Part shown: positions 46,261 to 54,975 of the stretch, in pieces | Layout: every line of letters starts with the position of its first letter | Numbering within the stretch: position 1 is the stretch's first letter | Source of the DNA: Pseudoalteromonas piscicida | Lineage (GTDB): Bacteria; Pseudomonadota; Gammaproteobacteria; Enterobacterales; Alteromonadaceae | Direction: 5' to 3' | Length of the DNA stretch: 64,000 nt | Assembly (NCBI RefSeq): GCF_002744175.1 | Contig: NZ_NKHF01000036.1 | Span: 20,699-84,698 of the forward strand | Notes under the pieces: model-generated | Seen by the model: only the letters and a program-made list of their open reading frames with translations | The model's database searches: none | Told to the model about the DNA's origin: nothing | Program-made: the position numbers and the translations under genes

Positions 46261-46455
46261 ATTAATAATATATCGTTTAATCTTTTGATAACATCGCCTA
46301 TTACTAATCATAGGCGCTCTTTGACTAGGTAACCTGAACTCAGTATAACAACTTGTTCTCCAGCAGCTGTTATCTCGAGTTCAGTTTAGTTAGCCCGAGC
46401 TAAAGTCGCGGTGCAAAGCACACACAATGCTATACTTTACACTCTACGCTACCTA

Positions 46456-47919
46456 TCATTTAGCTTCTTCTGCTTTCATCGCTGGTGGCGTTATCTTCAG
46501 GATCTTGATACCGAGATATGCGTAGATAACAGCAAGCACAGGGTTAATCAAATTAAAGAATGCATACATTGCATAATCAAATGGGTTGATCAGTAGTACG
46601 CTCTGCATATAAGCGCCACAGGTATTCCATGGAATAAGCGGGCTGGTAATTGTGCCGCCATCTTCCAGCGTCCGAGATAGGTTCACACTCTTTAAGCCCC
46701 GCTTCTTGTATTCTTCTTTAAACATACGCCCTGGCACCACAATCGCGATGTATTGGTCTGCAGCAACCAAGTTAGTACCGATACAAGTCGCAATCGTCGA
46801 AGCAATAAGCGACCCTGTACTTTTGGCAATTTTAAGGATGCTACGTACAAAGACGTCTAACAAACCAGTTTTTTCCATAATGGCACCAAACATTAATGCC
46901 GTCATCACTAACCAAGTGGTGGTCAACATTGAAGACATACCGCCACCGCTTAGCAGGTCGTCCATTTTTGCATCACCGGTCTGTAATACAAATCCATCAA
47001 AAAAGGTAGCCCAGACGAGTTTGACATATCCAACTAACTCACCTTGGCTCACATCGATTTGGCTTGCAATCAGGTCGCCTTGGAATAGTACAGCCCATAC
47101 GGCACCCATTACCGCGCCAATCGAAATAGCTGGGAAGGCAGGCATTTTTTTAATCGCCAGAGCCAGCAATACCAACAGAGGCACCAGCATCATGATATTA
47201 ATATTAAAGTTGCTTTGTAGAATAGAAACGATTTCATCTATGCGACCAGCTTCACTTGTGGCCTCAGCATTAAAGCCCATCACAATAAAGATGATCAGTG
47301 CAATAACAAAGCTTGGCACTGTAGTCCAAAGCATATGTTGGATATGATCAAACAAGTCACTACCTGCAACAGCAGGCGCTAGGTTTGTGGTTTCTGACAA
47401 TGGGCTTAGCTTATCGCCAAAATACGCTCCAGAGATCACCGCTCCGGCGGTAACCACTTGATCTAGCCCTAACCCTGTTGCAACGCCCAATAATGCGACA
47501 CCGATTGTTGCAGCCGTTGTCCACGAGCTGCCAATACTCATCGCTACTATCCCACAAATCAAACAGCTTGCAGCATAGAACCAACTAGGATTAATAATTT
47601 GCAGGCCATAATAAATTAACGTTGGTACAGTACCTGAAAGTAACCAAGTACCGATGAGCGCACCTACCATCAACAAGATGATAATTGCACCAAGAGAAAT
47701 CGTAATACCCTTAATCATCGCTTCTTCAAGCGTCTTCCAAGTAAATCCGTTTTTAAGACCAATCAACGCAGCGGTGAAAGTTGCGAATAGCAAGGCAATC
47801 TGATTTGGACCTGACGACGAGCTATCGCCGTACAAATACACAGCGGCGCCAAGCAAAGCGACCAGCAAGGTAATTGGAATAAGAGCGTCTAAGAACGACG
47901 GCTGTTTTTGTTGTTTCAA
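46456..47919 (-). CDS. nhaC: NhaC-family Na+/H+ antiporter
   Basis: 487 residues from a TTG at 47919 (MKQQKQPSFLDALIPI), chosen because AGGAG lies 8 bp before it; a GTG nine codons upstream lacks such a site. About eleven or twelve membrane segments. SIGSSWTTAATIGVALLG and GAYFGDKLSPLSETTNLAP are diagnostic for NhaC, and CGAYMQSVLL appears in the second half. It should exchange sodium for protons in the inner membrane, sensible for a marine cell. The substrate could also be a malate/lactate couple (MleN-like members). Confidence 0.9.
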   Translation of the reverse strand: MKQQKQPSFLDALIPITLLVALLGAAVYLYGDSSSSGPNQIALLFATFTAALIGLKNGFTWKTLEEAMIKGITISLGAIIILLMVGALIGTWLLSGTVPTLIYYGLQIINPSWFYAASCLICGIVAMSIGSSWTTAATIGVALLGVATGLGLDQVVTAGAVISGAYFGDKLSPLSETTNLAPAVAGSDLFDHIQHMLWTTVPSFVIALIIFIVMGFNAEATSEAGRIDEIVSILQSNFNINIMMLVPLLVLLALAIKKMPAFPAISIGAVMGAVWAVLFQGDLIASQIDVSQGELVGYVKLVWATFFDGFVLQTGDAKMDDLLSGGGMSSMLTTTWLVMTALMFGAIMEKTGLLDVFVRSILKIAKSTGSLIASTIATCIGTNLVAADQYIAIVVPGRMFKEEYKKRGLKSVNLSRTLEDGGTITSPLIPWNTCGAYMQSVLLINPFDYAMYAFFNLINPVLAVIYAYLGIKILKITPPAMKAEEAK

Positions 47920-48339
47920 AAGGAATACTCCTACGCACGACGACACATGCTTATAATTATTTTATTTGCAGTATACCGTTTTGAGGCGTTTTGAGTAGCT
48001 AGGTTATACCCACTTGCTTAATTAAGTGCGCTATTGTGAGGTCAGAAAATCTTGTCGATAACACCGCTATCGCATCCTACTAATGCCGAAACAGCTATTC
48101 CATTTAGGCAAGGCAAAATTTCCTATTCTTTTGTTCCAATGGGAAATTTTAGTTTAGTTGACTTCAGATTTACGTTCTCAAATTGTTCAACTATCAAGGC
48201 AAAGGGTTTACTTGTGGTTGAACCACATACCGCTCTCAAAAAATCTCAAAAAAGTATCAACAGAGAAAATTTGGCAGATGATAACAAAATTTGTAAAGTA
48301 AAAGTAACAATAAAAGGCGCTGAACGCGCCTTTTATTGT
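47920..48339. other. Intergenic region between nhaC and prc
   Basis: 420 bp. It contains a diverged copy of the dispersed repeat (about 48004-48170) and the prc terminator (48306-48340). A plus-strand open frame of 97 codons (48052-48345) runs through it, but it is made of repeat sequence and has no ribosome-binding site, so I do not call it a gene. Confidence 0.6.
48004..48170 (+). repeat. Diverged copy of the dispersed repeat
   Basis: It begins TTATACC like the long copy and keeps short matching blocks in order (TTAA and GCTATT near the start, AGGCAAGGCAAAATTT in the middle, GGGAAATTTTAG further on). Similarity is weak and the right end is not clear. Confidence 0.4.
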
Positions 48340-48340
48340 T
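48306..48340 (-). terminator. prc terminator
   Basis: A 15-bp perfect stem (48306-48320 with 48326-48340) and 5-nt loop start at the prc stop codon. The T tract is part of the stem (TTTTATTGTT). Confidence 0.75.
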
Positions 48341-50370
48341 TATGAACCCTGTTTGGCTATTCTGCCATAGGAAATCAAGTCCTGAGTTATCAGCGCCGCC
48401 TCCTCAAGGTATGGGTCTAACTCTGAGATAACCTCTGGAGCATCGTCCAAATCCTCTACAGGCTCTAACCCGAGGCGTTTCAAGCGCTCATTGGTGCGTT
48501 TTAACACCAGAGCATCTCGCTCTTCACGTTCCTTGATGCGCTCGGCTTCCACTAAAGATATTGCCTTATCATCTTTGCGCGCCTTGTATTCCTCGATATC
48601 TTGATAAACGTATGCAAACTCAGGTTCTTTCTTGACTCGTTCGTCATGACGCTTAGTTAAATATTGAATGGTTGGAGACAAATTATCCAAGCTTGCATAT
48701 TTCGCTCGAACAATGCTATCCCAAGGTAGCGCATTATCTTCTTGGCTTTCGCCCCACTCTTCAGGTTCAATTGCTGAAGGCAGTAAAATATCTGGGATCA
48801 CCCCTTTATGCTGCGTACTACCGCCATCAATGCGATAGAACTTTGCAATAGTGTACGTTACGCTTCCCAATGGGTTTTCAAACAAGTCGTAGTTTTTGCC
48901 CAGACCTCGGTGCTGTTGCACAGTACCTTTACCAAAGGTCTGCTCACCGACAACGACCGCTCGGCCATAATCTTGCATTGCTGCGGCGAAGATCTCTGAG
49001 GCTGAAGCACTGTATCTGTCCACAAGTACCGTTAATGGGCCATCATAAAAGGTTATACCATCTTTGTCTTGTTGGCTTTCAACACGATTGTACGCGGTAT
49101 GGATCTGAACCACAGGGCCTTGATCTATAAACAGGCCTGATAACTGCGTTGCCTCATATAACGAACCGCCACCATTTTGGCGCAAGTCGATGATCACACC
49201 ATCCACTTTAGCTTCTTTGAGTTTCGCAATCTCAGCTTTCACATCCTGAGACAAGTTGTTGTAAAAACTCGGGATCTCAATCACGCCAATTTTGCTTTGT
49301 AAGTCGGAGTACTTAGCTTCAAACACATCTGACTTAACCGCACGGTCTTCAAGCTTTACTTTATCGCGAACGATTTCGACTACTTTAGGTGTACCGTGAC
49401 TGTCGGTGCCTTTTAGATACTGAAGACGAACCTTCGTACCCTTAGGGCCTTTAATCAAATCAACAACGTCGTCGAGACGCCAACCGATAACGTCGACAAA
49501 TTCTTTGTCATCTTGTGCTACGCCAATGATTTTGTCATCAGGCTTAAGTGTTTCGGTTTTATCTGCAGGACCGCCGGGTACTAAACTACGAATAACAGTG
49601 TAATCTTCGTCATAGCTTAAAACTGCACCTATTCCTTCAAGTTCTAGATCCATATCCATTTTGAACTGTTCAGCACGTCGCGGTGACAAATAGGAAGTGT
49701 GTGCTTCGATGCTACGTGCAAACGCATTCATAATAACCTGAAAAGCGTCTTCACTATTTGTTTGCACCAAACGTTTTTGCGCGTTTTTATAGCGCTTTGT
49801 CAGGATTTCTTTAATTTCTTCCCAGTTTTTACCAGTTAGCTTCAAGCGTAGCGCGTCAGACTTTACTCGCTGGCGCCAATACTCGTCAAGCTCACTCACT
49901 GTAGACGCATAATTTTGCTCTTCTCTGTCGAAAACAAACTCATCTTTTTTCTCAAAGTTCATTTCTTTGTCGAGCAACCCCATGGCAAAATCATACCGTT
50001 CAAAGCGGCGCTTCATGCTAAGATTGAACATATCGTAGGCAAATCCCAACTTACCGGAGATCAGTGCATCATCAAACTGCTTACGATATGGTTGAAAGCT
50101 TTCAATGTCTGACTGCAATAGCAAAGACTTATTAAAATCAATTGCTTCTACGTAACGATCAAAAATCTTATTCGACAGGCTGTCATCAAAGCTGAAGCGC
50201 TTGTAGTGTTGCCGAGTAAATAAGTTAGTCACTCGCTTACTAGCCGTAGTGTGCTGCGCTTCAGGTTTGAGAACTGGCAAGTCCTTTATGGTGACTGTGC
50301 TTGTCGAGGCTAATGTTACACTCGAGACGAACGCGGCAACTAGGGAAATGAGTGGTAACTTTTTACTCAT
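48340..50370 (-). CDS. prc: Carboxy-terminal processing protease (tail-specific protease)
   Basis: 676 residues (E. coli 682) from the ATG at 50370, with AAGGAG six bases before it. A signal peptide (about 1-22) is followed by an N-terminal helical domain, a PDZ domain (about 230-320) and the catalytic domain with Ser in DRYSASASEIFAAA and Lys in GEQTFGKGTVQ, then a C-terminal helical domain. It cleaves periplasmic proteins and peptidoglycan hydrolases. It is 10 bp downstream of proQ, the same pair as in E. coli. Confidence 0.97.
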   Translation of the reverse strand: MSKKLPLISLVAAFVSSVTLASTSTVTIKDLPVLKPEAQHTTASKRVTNLFTRQHYKRFSFDDSLSNKIFDRYVEAIDFNKSLLLQSDIESFQPYRKQFDDALISGKLGFAYDMFNLSMKRRFERYDFAMGLLDKEMNFEKKDEFVFDREEQNYASTVSELDEYWRQRVKSDALRLKLTGKNWEEIKEILTKRYKNAQKRLVQTNSEDAFQVIMNAFARSIEAHTSYLSPRRAEQFKMDMDLELEGIGAVLSYDEDYTVIRSLVPGGPADKTETLKPDDKIIGVAQDDKEFVDVIGWRLDDVVDLIKGPKGTKVRLQYLKGTDSHGTPKVVEIVRDKVKLEDRAVKSDVFEAKYSDLQSKIGVIEIPSFYNNLSQDVKAEIAKLKEAKVDGVIIDLRQNGGGSLYEATQLSGLFIDQGPVVQIHTAYNRVESQQDKDGITFYDGPLTVLVDRYSASASEIFAAAMQDYGRAVVVGEQTFGKGTVQQHRGLGKNYDLFENPLGSVTYTIAKFYRIDGGSTQHKGVIPDILLPSAIEPEEWGESQEDNALPWDSIVRAKYASLDNLSPTIQYLTKRHDERVKKEPEFAYVYQDIEEYKARKDDKAISLVEAERIKEREERDALVLKRTNERLKRLGLEPVEDLDDAPEVISELDPYLEEAALITQDLISYGRIAKQGS

Positions 50371-50380
50371 ATACAACTCC

Positions 50381-51031
50381 TTACTGGATAAATAGGCTAT
50401 CTGCTTTAGTTTTTACTTGCATTCCTGTTACAAGCTCAACATGCACTTCGTCGTTTTTGACTTCAGTGATTGTAGCGTTAACAAGCGCTTGACCAAGCTT
50501 AACTTTGACTTTGTTATTAACCTTGACCTGTTCAGCCGGTAAAGGTTCAACTTTACCACTGCGCTTAGGTTTAACTTCAGCAGGTTTATTACTCATTTTA
50601 GGGCGTTTTTGGTCTTGACGGTCCCTACTATGCGGTTTCTTTTTGTAAGATTTTGTTTCGCCATCACGGTTGTTTGGACGCTGAGGCTTCTTACGCTTCG
50701 CCATTTTTGCACGACTTTCAGCAAGCGCTTTTTCTGCGTGCTCAACATGCTCTTGTTCAACTTTTTCAGCTTGATTACCGTCAAGGTCTACGCGGAATTC
50801 GTTTTTCGTTACAGCTTCTAAATAACGCCAGTTTGAAGTGTATTTACGAAGTGCCTGACGTACTTGGGTTTTACTGACCTTGTCAGAACCTTCAATACGT
50901 TCAGCGATATCTTTAAAAATACCTACTTTAAGTGGTTTGATCCCGTCCTTTTGCTTAAAGCAGTTAGGAAATTCGGAAAATAAGAAGTCTAGTACTTCGT
51001 TTGTGTCTTTTAGCTTGTTTGTGGTTTCCAT
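50381..51031 (-). CDS. proQ: RNA chaperone ProQ
   Basis: 216 residues. The N-terminal FinO/ProQ domain (about 8-115, with SEFPNCFKQKDGIKPLKVGI and TQVRQALRKYTSNWRYLEAV) binds structured RNAs. A basic linker (about 118-165) and a C-terminal Tudor-like domain (VKVKLGQALVNATITEV) follow. It controls many mRNAs and sRNAs, and in E. coli osmotic uptake. It precedes prc by 10 bp. Confidence 0.96.
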   Translation of the reverse strand: METTNKLKDTNEVLDFLFSEFPNCFKQKDGIKPLKVGIFKDIAERIEGSDKVSKTQVRQALRKYTSNWRYLEAVTKNEFRVDLDGNQAEKVEQEHVEHAEKALAESRAKMAKRKKPQRPNNRDGETKSYKKKPHSRDRQDQKRPKMSNKPAEVKPKRSGKVEPLPAEQVKVNNKVKVKLGQALVNATITEVKNDEVHVELVTGMQVKTKADSLFIQ

Positions 51032-51046
51032 TTTTAAACCTATTAA

Positions 51047-51325
51047 TTACATCTGCTCATCGAGCGACGAGTTTATATAGTGTGTTACCCAGTCAGTTAG
51101 CTCTTCTATATCTGCTTCTAGAAGTGCTAAATCACCGCGAAGATGTTCCCAAATGCCTTCTATGAGCCTATCTACCGTATCGCAATCTAAGTCTTCGGGG
51201 AGTAAATCCCATGCGTGATGGATAAGTTCATTTAAGCGCTCTGCAACCACCTCTTCTTCGCCTTCCCAATCACCAACATCGGCGTAGGAAAACAAATAGT
51301 CTTGTACTTGAAGCATATCTTTCAT
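51047..51325 (-). CDS. Acidic small protein, unknown
   Basis: 92 residues with a very high share of Asp and Glu and several Trp and Leu residues (VGDWEGEEEVVAERLNELIHHAWDLL), so probably a compact helical protein. No recognisable domain, signal peptide or membrane helix. Its ATG overlaps the msrC stop by one base (TAATG), and proQ starts 15 bp after it, so the four genes msrC-orf-proQ-prc probably form one operon. The coupling argues for a real product. It could be an acidic partner of a basic protein such as ProQ, but this is speculation. Confidence 0.7.
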   Translation of the reverse strand: MKDMLQVQDYLFSYADVGDWEGEEEVVAERLNELIHHAWDLLPEDLDCDTVDRLIEGIWEHLRGDLALLEADIEELTDWVTHYINSSLDEQM

Positions 51326-51783
51326 TAAAGCGTTCCCTCGAATGCCTTAACAAACGCCTCTAAGCCGTTTTTATCCTGTTCGTCAAATCTTGCCAGACTA
51401 GGACTGTCGATGTCTAGCACAGCAATCACTTTATTGTCTTTGAATACAGGGATAACGATTTCTGAATTTGAAGCGGCATCACAAGCAATATGGCCTGCAA
51501 ATGCGTGAACATCTTCCACCAGTTGGGTTTCACAGGTTGCAGCAGCTGTACCGCACACGCCCTTACCTACAGGGATACGAATGCAAGCAGGGTTGCCTTG
51601 GAATGGGCCAAGCACAAGTTCTTCTGCGCTATCCATTAGGTAAAACCCGGCCCAATTGATATCTTCAAGAGTTGTAAATAAAAGCGCACTTAAGTTTGCC
51701 ATATTGGCAATCATATTGCTTTCACCACTAATAAGCCCTTGAGCCTGTTTTACTAAAGTCTGATAAAAATCTTGCTTTTGCAT
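51325..51783 (-). CDS. msrC: Free methionine-(R)-sulfoxide reductase (GAF domain)
   Basis: 152 residues from the ATG at 51783; an ATG at 51789 and a GTG at 51798 are alternatives and none has a strong ribosome-binding site. A single GAF domain has all three redox cysteines: NPACIRIPVG, KGVCGTAAA and HIACDAASNSE, matching E. coli YebR/MsrC. It repairs free methionine sulfoxide. The end overlaps the acidic orphan gene by one base. Confidence 0.93.
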   Translation of the reverse strand: MQKQDFYQTLVKQAQGLISGESNMIANMANLSALLFTTLEDINWAGFYLMDSAEELVLGPFQGNPACIRIPVGKGVCGTAAATCETQLVEDVHAFAGHIACDAASNSEIVIPVFKDNKVIAVLDIDSPSLARFDEQDKNGLEAFVKAFEGTL

Positions 51784-51897
51784 TACCATCAAATTCACGA
51801 ATTAAACGACAAAAGCTAAAGGTACTCTTTCGGAGAAATAATTAAAACCTTTTCGACTGAAAAAGTATTAATTATCTGTAAAACGGACACTACTCGG

Positions 51898-52281
51898 TCA
51901 ATTATCAGTCAACTTCGCTTGACCTCGGCGCAAGCCATACAGAAATAGGCCCGCTGCAAGCATGGACATTAATGCGTTGACAATAAACCCCGCACCGGAC
52001 TGTGCGGCGAAAAGATAACTAAAAATAGCGCCGCCAAGTAAGCCTAATGTTAACAGCCCACTGTACTGAACTTTGTTGTGCTTATACATCAATACATAAC
52101 CTGGAACCACGAAAAGGCACATCGCAAGACCAACAATATAAGCGTTCGAAATGGCGCTCAATAGCAGACTAAAAAACATCTCGCTGCTTCCAAGTGTAAA
52201 GCTGTAATAAATCCCAAGCCCCCCTCCAACGATAAGTGGCGCAAGTAAAGAAAACCCAACACCTGTACCAACTTGTTTCAT
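51898..52281 (-). CDS. Small four-helix membrane protein, unknown
   Basis: 127 residues with four predicted membrane segments (about 9-28, 37-62, 74-92, 99-117) and a basic C-terminus (GLRRGQAKLTDN). GGAGG precedes the ATG well. I do not recognise a family. The loop between the second and third helix is short and charged (YKHNKVQY). It is on the minus strand upstream of msrC but 115 bp away. Confidence 0.7.
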   Translation of the reverse strand: MKQVGTGVGFSLLAPLIVGGGLGIYYSFTLGSSEMFFSLLLSAISNAYIVGLAMCLFVVPGYVLMYKHNKVQYSGLLTLGLLGGAIFSYLFAAQSGAGFIVNALMSMLAAGLFLYGLRRGQAKLTDN

Positions 52282-52484
52282 TTCTTACCTCCAATAATCG
52301 CACTAATAGTTGAAAAAGCATTCGTTGAGTATTGTGCAAGCAAGGCTATTGCACTAGCAGACTTTGGTCTAATACAGCACTAATCGGCAATTTTTTAACG
52401 ATGAGGGGGAGCAATCCCGACGCTAATTAAGAGAGTCTTTTGCTTTTGAGGCCAGTGGGTAATGACTTTGAGTGTGGGAGAAAC

Positions 52485-52511
52485 AAAAAAGCCCTCGATG
52501 TCGAGGGCTTT
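52485..52511 (-). terminator. tRNA-Ser terminator
   Basis: AAAGCCCTCGA at 52488-52498 with its complement at 52501-52511 and a T run on the minus strand. Confidence 0.88.
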
Positions 52512-52516
52512 AAATG

Positions 52517-52607
52517 TGGCGGAGAGATAGGGATTTGAACCCTAGATACGCTATTAACGTATGCCGGTTTTCAAGACCGGTGCTTTCAACCACTCAGCCA
52601 TCTCTCC
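52517..52607 (-). tRNA. tRNA-Ser (anticodon UGA)
   Basis: 91 bp with the 3' CCA encoded. The acceptor stem GGAGAGA pairs with TCTCTCC, the anticodon loop is CTTGAAA with anticodon TGA, and the long variable arm typical of class II tRNA is present. A terminator follows and a promoter precedes it (52620-52648). Confidence 0.97.
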
Positions 52608-52619
52608 GCAGCGGGGCGA

Positions 52620-52648
52620 ATAATAGAGAATCCCCTTGCGCTTGTGAA
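52620..52648 (-). promoter_or_regulatory. tRNA-Ser promoter
   Basis: On the minus strand TTCACA (52643-52648) and TATTAT (52620-52625) are 17 bp apart. The GC-rich stretch TCGCCCCGC after the -10 box is a discriminator typical of stringently controlled stable-RNA promoters. Confidence 0.65.
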
Positions 52649-52904
52649 GCTTTTTTTTCAATTATTTGATCGTTTGCGTAAATTTTGTCTCAATCGCGTA
52701 ATAACCAATCAAAATTCAGGCTGATTTTACGATTTCGGCGAACTTTAGACAGTATTCAATGTCTTAGAGAATAATTCCAGATACAAAGTGGCGATTAGAT
52801 TAACCATAATATTGATCCAGAAATCATTGCCCCAACATATAACTGTTGGTACTCTTATCACAGTTATCTTTGGGAACAGCATGTTATATTAAGGAGCTTG
52901 AATC

Positions 52905-53570
52905 ATGGCATTCAATCATTCATACAACACTGCAAAGCCAGTCATGTCTACGATGGAAACCAACAAAGTGTTGAAGAACACTTATTTCCTACTTGCAATG
53001 ACATTGGCATTTAGTGCAGTAACAGCAGCAATTTCGATGACTATGGCACTTCCGCCTATCACAGGTATTGTTTGTTCATTAGTGGCCTTTGGGTTACTTT
53101 TCGTGATCGGTAAGAAAGCGAACTCTTCTTCTGCTATTGGTTTGGTATTTTTATTCACCGGTATTCTGGGTTTTGGCCTAGGTCCGATGCTTAACCATTA
53201 TGCAGCATTACCAAATGGTGGCATGCTAATTGCGCAAGCTCTTGGTACTACCGCACTGATCTTTTTCGGTTTGTCGGCTTATGCACTAACTACAAAGAAA
53301 GACTTCTCATTCATGGGTGGTTTTTTAACAGTTGGTCTTATCGTGGTCATTATTTCAAGCTTGGTAAACCTGTTCATTGGTTCAAGCATTGCATTTATGG
53401 CGATTAATGCGGCGGTTGTATTAATCATGTCTGGTTTTATCTTATATGATACCAGCCGCATTATTAATGGTGGTGAGACAAACTATGTGCTTGCGACTGT
53501 TAGCTTGTACTTAAGTATCTATAACTTATTTACAAGTATCCTTGCACTTTTAGGTGCATCGGATGACTAA
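52905..53570 (+). CDS. yccA: Bax inhibitor-1/YccA family membrane protein
   Basis: 221 residues with seven hydrophobic segments after a short polar N-terminus, and the usual C-terminal block (FILYDTSRIINGGETNYVLATVSLYLSIYNLFTSIL) with the two conserved aspartates near D183 and the end. AAGGAG precedes the ATG. E. coli YccA modulates FtsH. A terminator follows at 53591-53614 just ahead of tusD, and the pairing yccA-tusDCB-tusE is as in E. coli. Confidence 0.93.
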   Translation: MAFNHSYNTAKPVMSTMETNKVLKNTYFLLAMTLAFSAVTAAISMTMALPPITGIVCSLVAFGLLFVIGKKANSSSAIGLVFLFTGILGFGLGPMLNHYAALPNGGMLIAQALGTTALIFFGLSAYALTTKKDFSFMGGFLTVGLIVVIISSLVNLFIGSSIAFMAINAAVVLIMSGFILYDTSRIINGGETNYVLATVSLYLSIYNLFTSILALLGASDD

Positions 53571-53590
53571 CTCAGAATTTCTGATAAAAT

Positions 53591-53614
53591 AAGCCCCATC
53601 ATGGGGCTTTTTTT
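53591..53614 (+). terminator. Terminator between yccA and tusD
   Basis: AAGCCCCA/TGGGGCTT with a 3-nt loop and a T run to 53614. It lies only 11 bp before the tusD start. Confidence 0.85.
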
Positions 53615-53625
53615 ATGAGTATAGT

Positions 53626-53979
53626 TTGAGCCAAATCGCCATATCAGTTCACTTTGGTGTGACTGCACAATCGAAATTAACTTTGCTAGAGCGTTATATT
53701 GACGCTGCGCTTGCAAACAACCATCAAATTTCTTGTATTTTTCTCTATCAAGATGGAGTCTATCACGCCAGCCAAGAGCTTGTGTTAGCGTCAGATGAAT
53801 TGCAATCTACAGCCCTCTGGCAACGCTTAGCCAATAAGGCGATCCCTTTACTGTTATGTGTCACCGCGGCAGAGAAACGTGGAGTGAACACAGAAAATAC
53901 AGCGCCATTCACCGTCGCCGGTCTTGCTGAATTTGCGATGATTTCGAGTAAATCAGATAAATGGGTGCAGTTTAAATGA
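53626..53979 (+). CDS. tusD: Sulfurtransferase TusD
   Basis: 117 residues from a TTG at 53626. No better start is available; an ATG at 53615 is out of frame. It has the DsrE fold and the sulfur-carrying cysteine C78 in PLLLCVTAAEKRG, the same number as in E. coli. It relays sulfur from TusA to TusE for 2-thiouridine in tRNA. It overlaps tusC by 4 bp. No ribosome-binding site is visible before the TTG and a terminator hairpin ends 11 bp upstream, which suggests unusual expression. Confidence 0.93.
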   Translation: MSQIAISVHFGVTAQSKLTLLERYIDAALANNHQISCIFLYQDGVYHASQELVLASDELQSTALWQRLANKAIPLLLCVTAAEKRGVNTENTAPFTVAGLAEFAMISSKSDKWVQFK

Positions 53980-54335
53980 GCCGCAAGATATTAGTCATTT
54001 CGAATAAAAGTCCCTTTGACGGTACAACGGTCAAAGAAGCGCTTGATGTTGCATTAATCTATGCTGCTATAGACCAGCAGGTGAGCTGGTTGTTCACCGG
54101 CCCTGCCGTGTTGGCACTAAAAAAAGACCTTAATGCCCAAACACTAGGAATTAAGGATGTGTTTAAGCAAATTAAGACACTTGAAATCTATGACGTTGAC
54201 CAAGTTTATGCCTGCCAATCGGCAATAACTGCGTTCAATCTATGCTCAAATTCATTGGCAATTGATGTTGAAGTGAAAGATCAACAGGCAATTTCTCTCT
54301 TGATAGAACAACATGACTTCGTGGTAACATTATGA
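53976..54335 (+). CDS. tusC: Sulfurtransferase complex subunit TusC
   Basis: 119 residues, the same length as E. coli TusC. A DsrF-type fold with ILVISNKSPFDGTTVKEALDVALIYAA at the N-terminus. It forms the TusBCD heterohexamer. Overlaps tusD and tusB by ATGA, which indicates translational coupling. Confidence 0.93.
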   Translation: MSRKILVISNKSPFDGTTVKEALDVALIYAAIDQQVSWLFTGPAVLALKKDLNAQTLGIKDVFKQIKTLEIYDVDQVYACQSAITAFNLCSNSLAIDVEVKDQQAISLLIEQHDFVVTL

Positions 54336-54586
54336 GTACGCTCCATATTATTTCTAGTCTTGCAGCCTGCGATCAAATCCAATTTATCGCTCCCAGCGAT
54401 ACGGTTTTACTGTGTAATGAGGGTTGCTTTGGCCAACAACATTTTCGCGATTGTGCAGCCGATGTCGTGATGTTACAAACCTGTGCTGATGCCAGAGGGA
54501 TGCAGCCTGCTTCTGGAGTGAAATTAATTTCCGATAGCCAGTGGGTTGAGCTAACCATCACAATGAATAATTCAATTACTTGGTAA
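54332..54586 (+). CDS. tusB: Sulfurtransferase complex subunit TusB
   Basis: 84 residues of the DsrH family; the C-terminal tryptophan (NSITW) and LHIISSL at the start are typical. It is the third subunit of the TusBCD sulfur relay. It overlaps tusC by 4 bp, and tusE starts 5 bp after its stop. Confidence 0.92.
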   Translation: MSTLHIISSLAACDQIQFIAPSDTVLLCNEGCFGQQHFRDCAADVVMLQTCADARGMQPASGVKLISDSQWVELTITMNNSITW

Positions 54587-54591
54587 ACATC

Positions 54592-54921
54592 ATGCTAGAG
54601 TTTAACAACCAAACTATCGAGACAGATAAACAAGGTTATTTACTAGATCACACTCAATGGTCTAAGGATTTAGCGCCACTTCTGGCCGCAGAAGAGAATA
54701 TCGAGCTTTCAGCTGCACACTGGGAAGTCATTGAGTTTGTGAGAAATTTTTATCTCGAATACAATACTAGCCCTGCTATCCGCATGTTAGTCAAGGCAAT
54801 GGCTAAAGCATTAGGCGAGGATAAAGGCAATAGCATCTATTTATATAAGCTATTTCCAAAAGGGCCCGCCAAGCAAGCCACTAAAATCGCAGGATTACCA
54901 AAACCTGCAAAGTGTATTTAA
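54592..54921 (+). CDS. tusE: Sulfur relay protein TusE (DsrC family)
   Basis: 109 residues from the ATG at 54592, matching E. coli TusE (109). [21 protein letters not shown] and [23 protein letters not shown] are nearly the same as in E. coli. The penultimate cysteine carries the persulfide passed to MnmA. It completes tusDCBE in one operon; in E. coli tusE lies apart from tusDCB. A terminator follows. Confidence 0.96.
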   Translation: MLEFNNQTIETDKQGYLLDHTQWSKDLAPLLAAEENIELSAAHWEVIEFVRNFYLEYNTSPAIRMLVKAMAKALGEDKGNSIYLYKLFPKGPAKQATKIAGLPKPAKCI

Positions 54922-54927
54922 CACAAC

Positions 54928-54952
54928 AAAAAGGCCTCACAGAGGCCTTTTT
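54928..54952. terminator. Bidirectional terminator after tusE
   Basis: An 11-bp stem (54928-54938 with 54942-54952) with a 3-nt loop and A and T runs on both sides, between the convergent tusE and amidohydrolase genes. Confidence 0.88.
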
Positions 54953-54975
54953 AATTGGTTGATGCTAGCGCATTG

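Noticed and set aside
48052..48345. 97-codon plus-strand frame between nhaC and prc
   Set aside because: It crosses the diverged repeat and ends in the prc terminator; no ribosome-binding site and no family resemblance.
53615..53629. ATG at 53615 as the tusD start
   Set aside because: It is out of frame and meets TGA after four codons.
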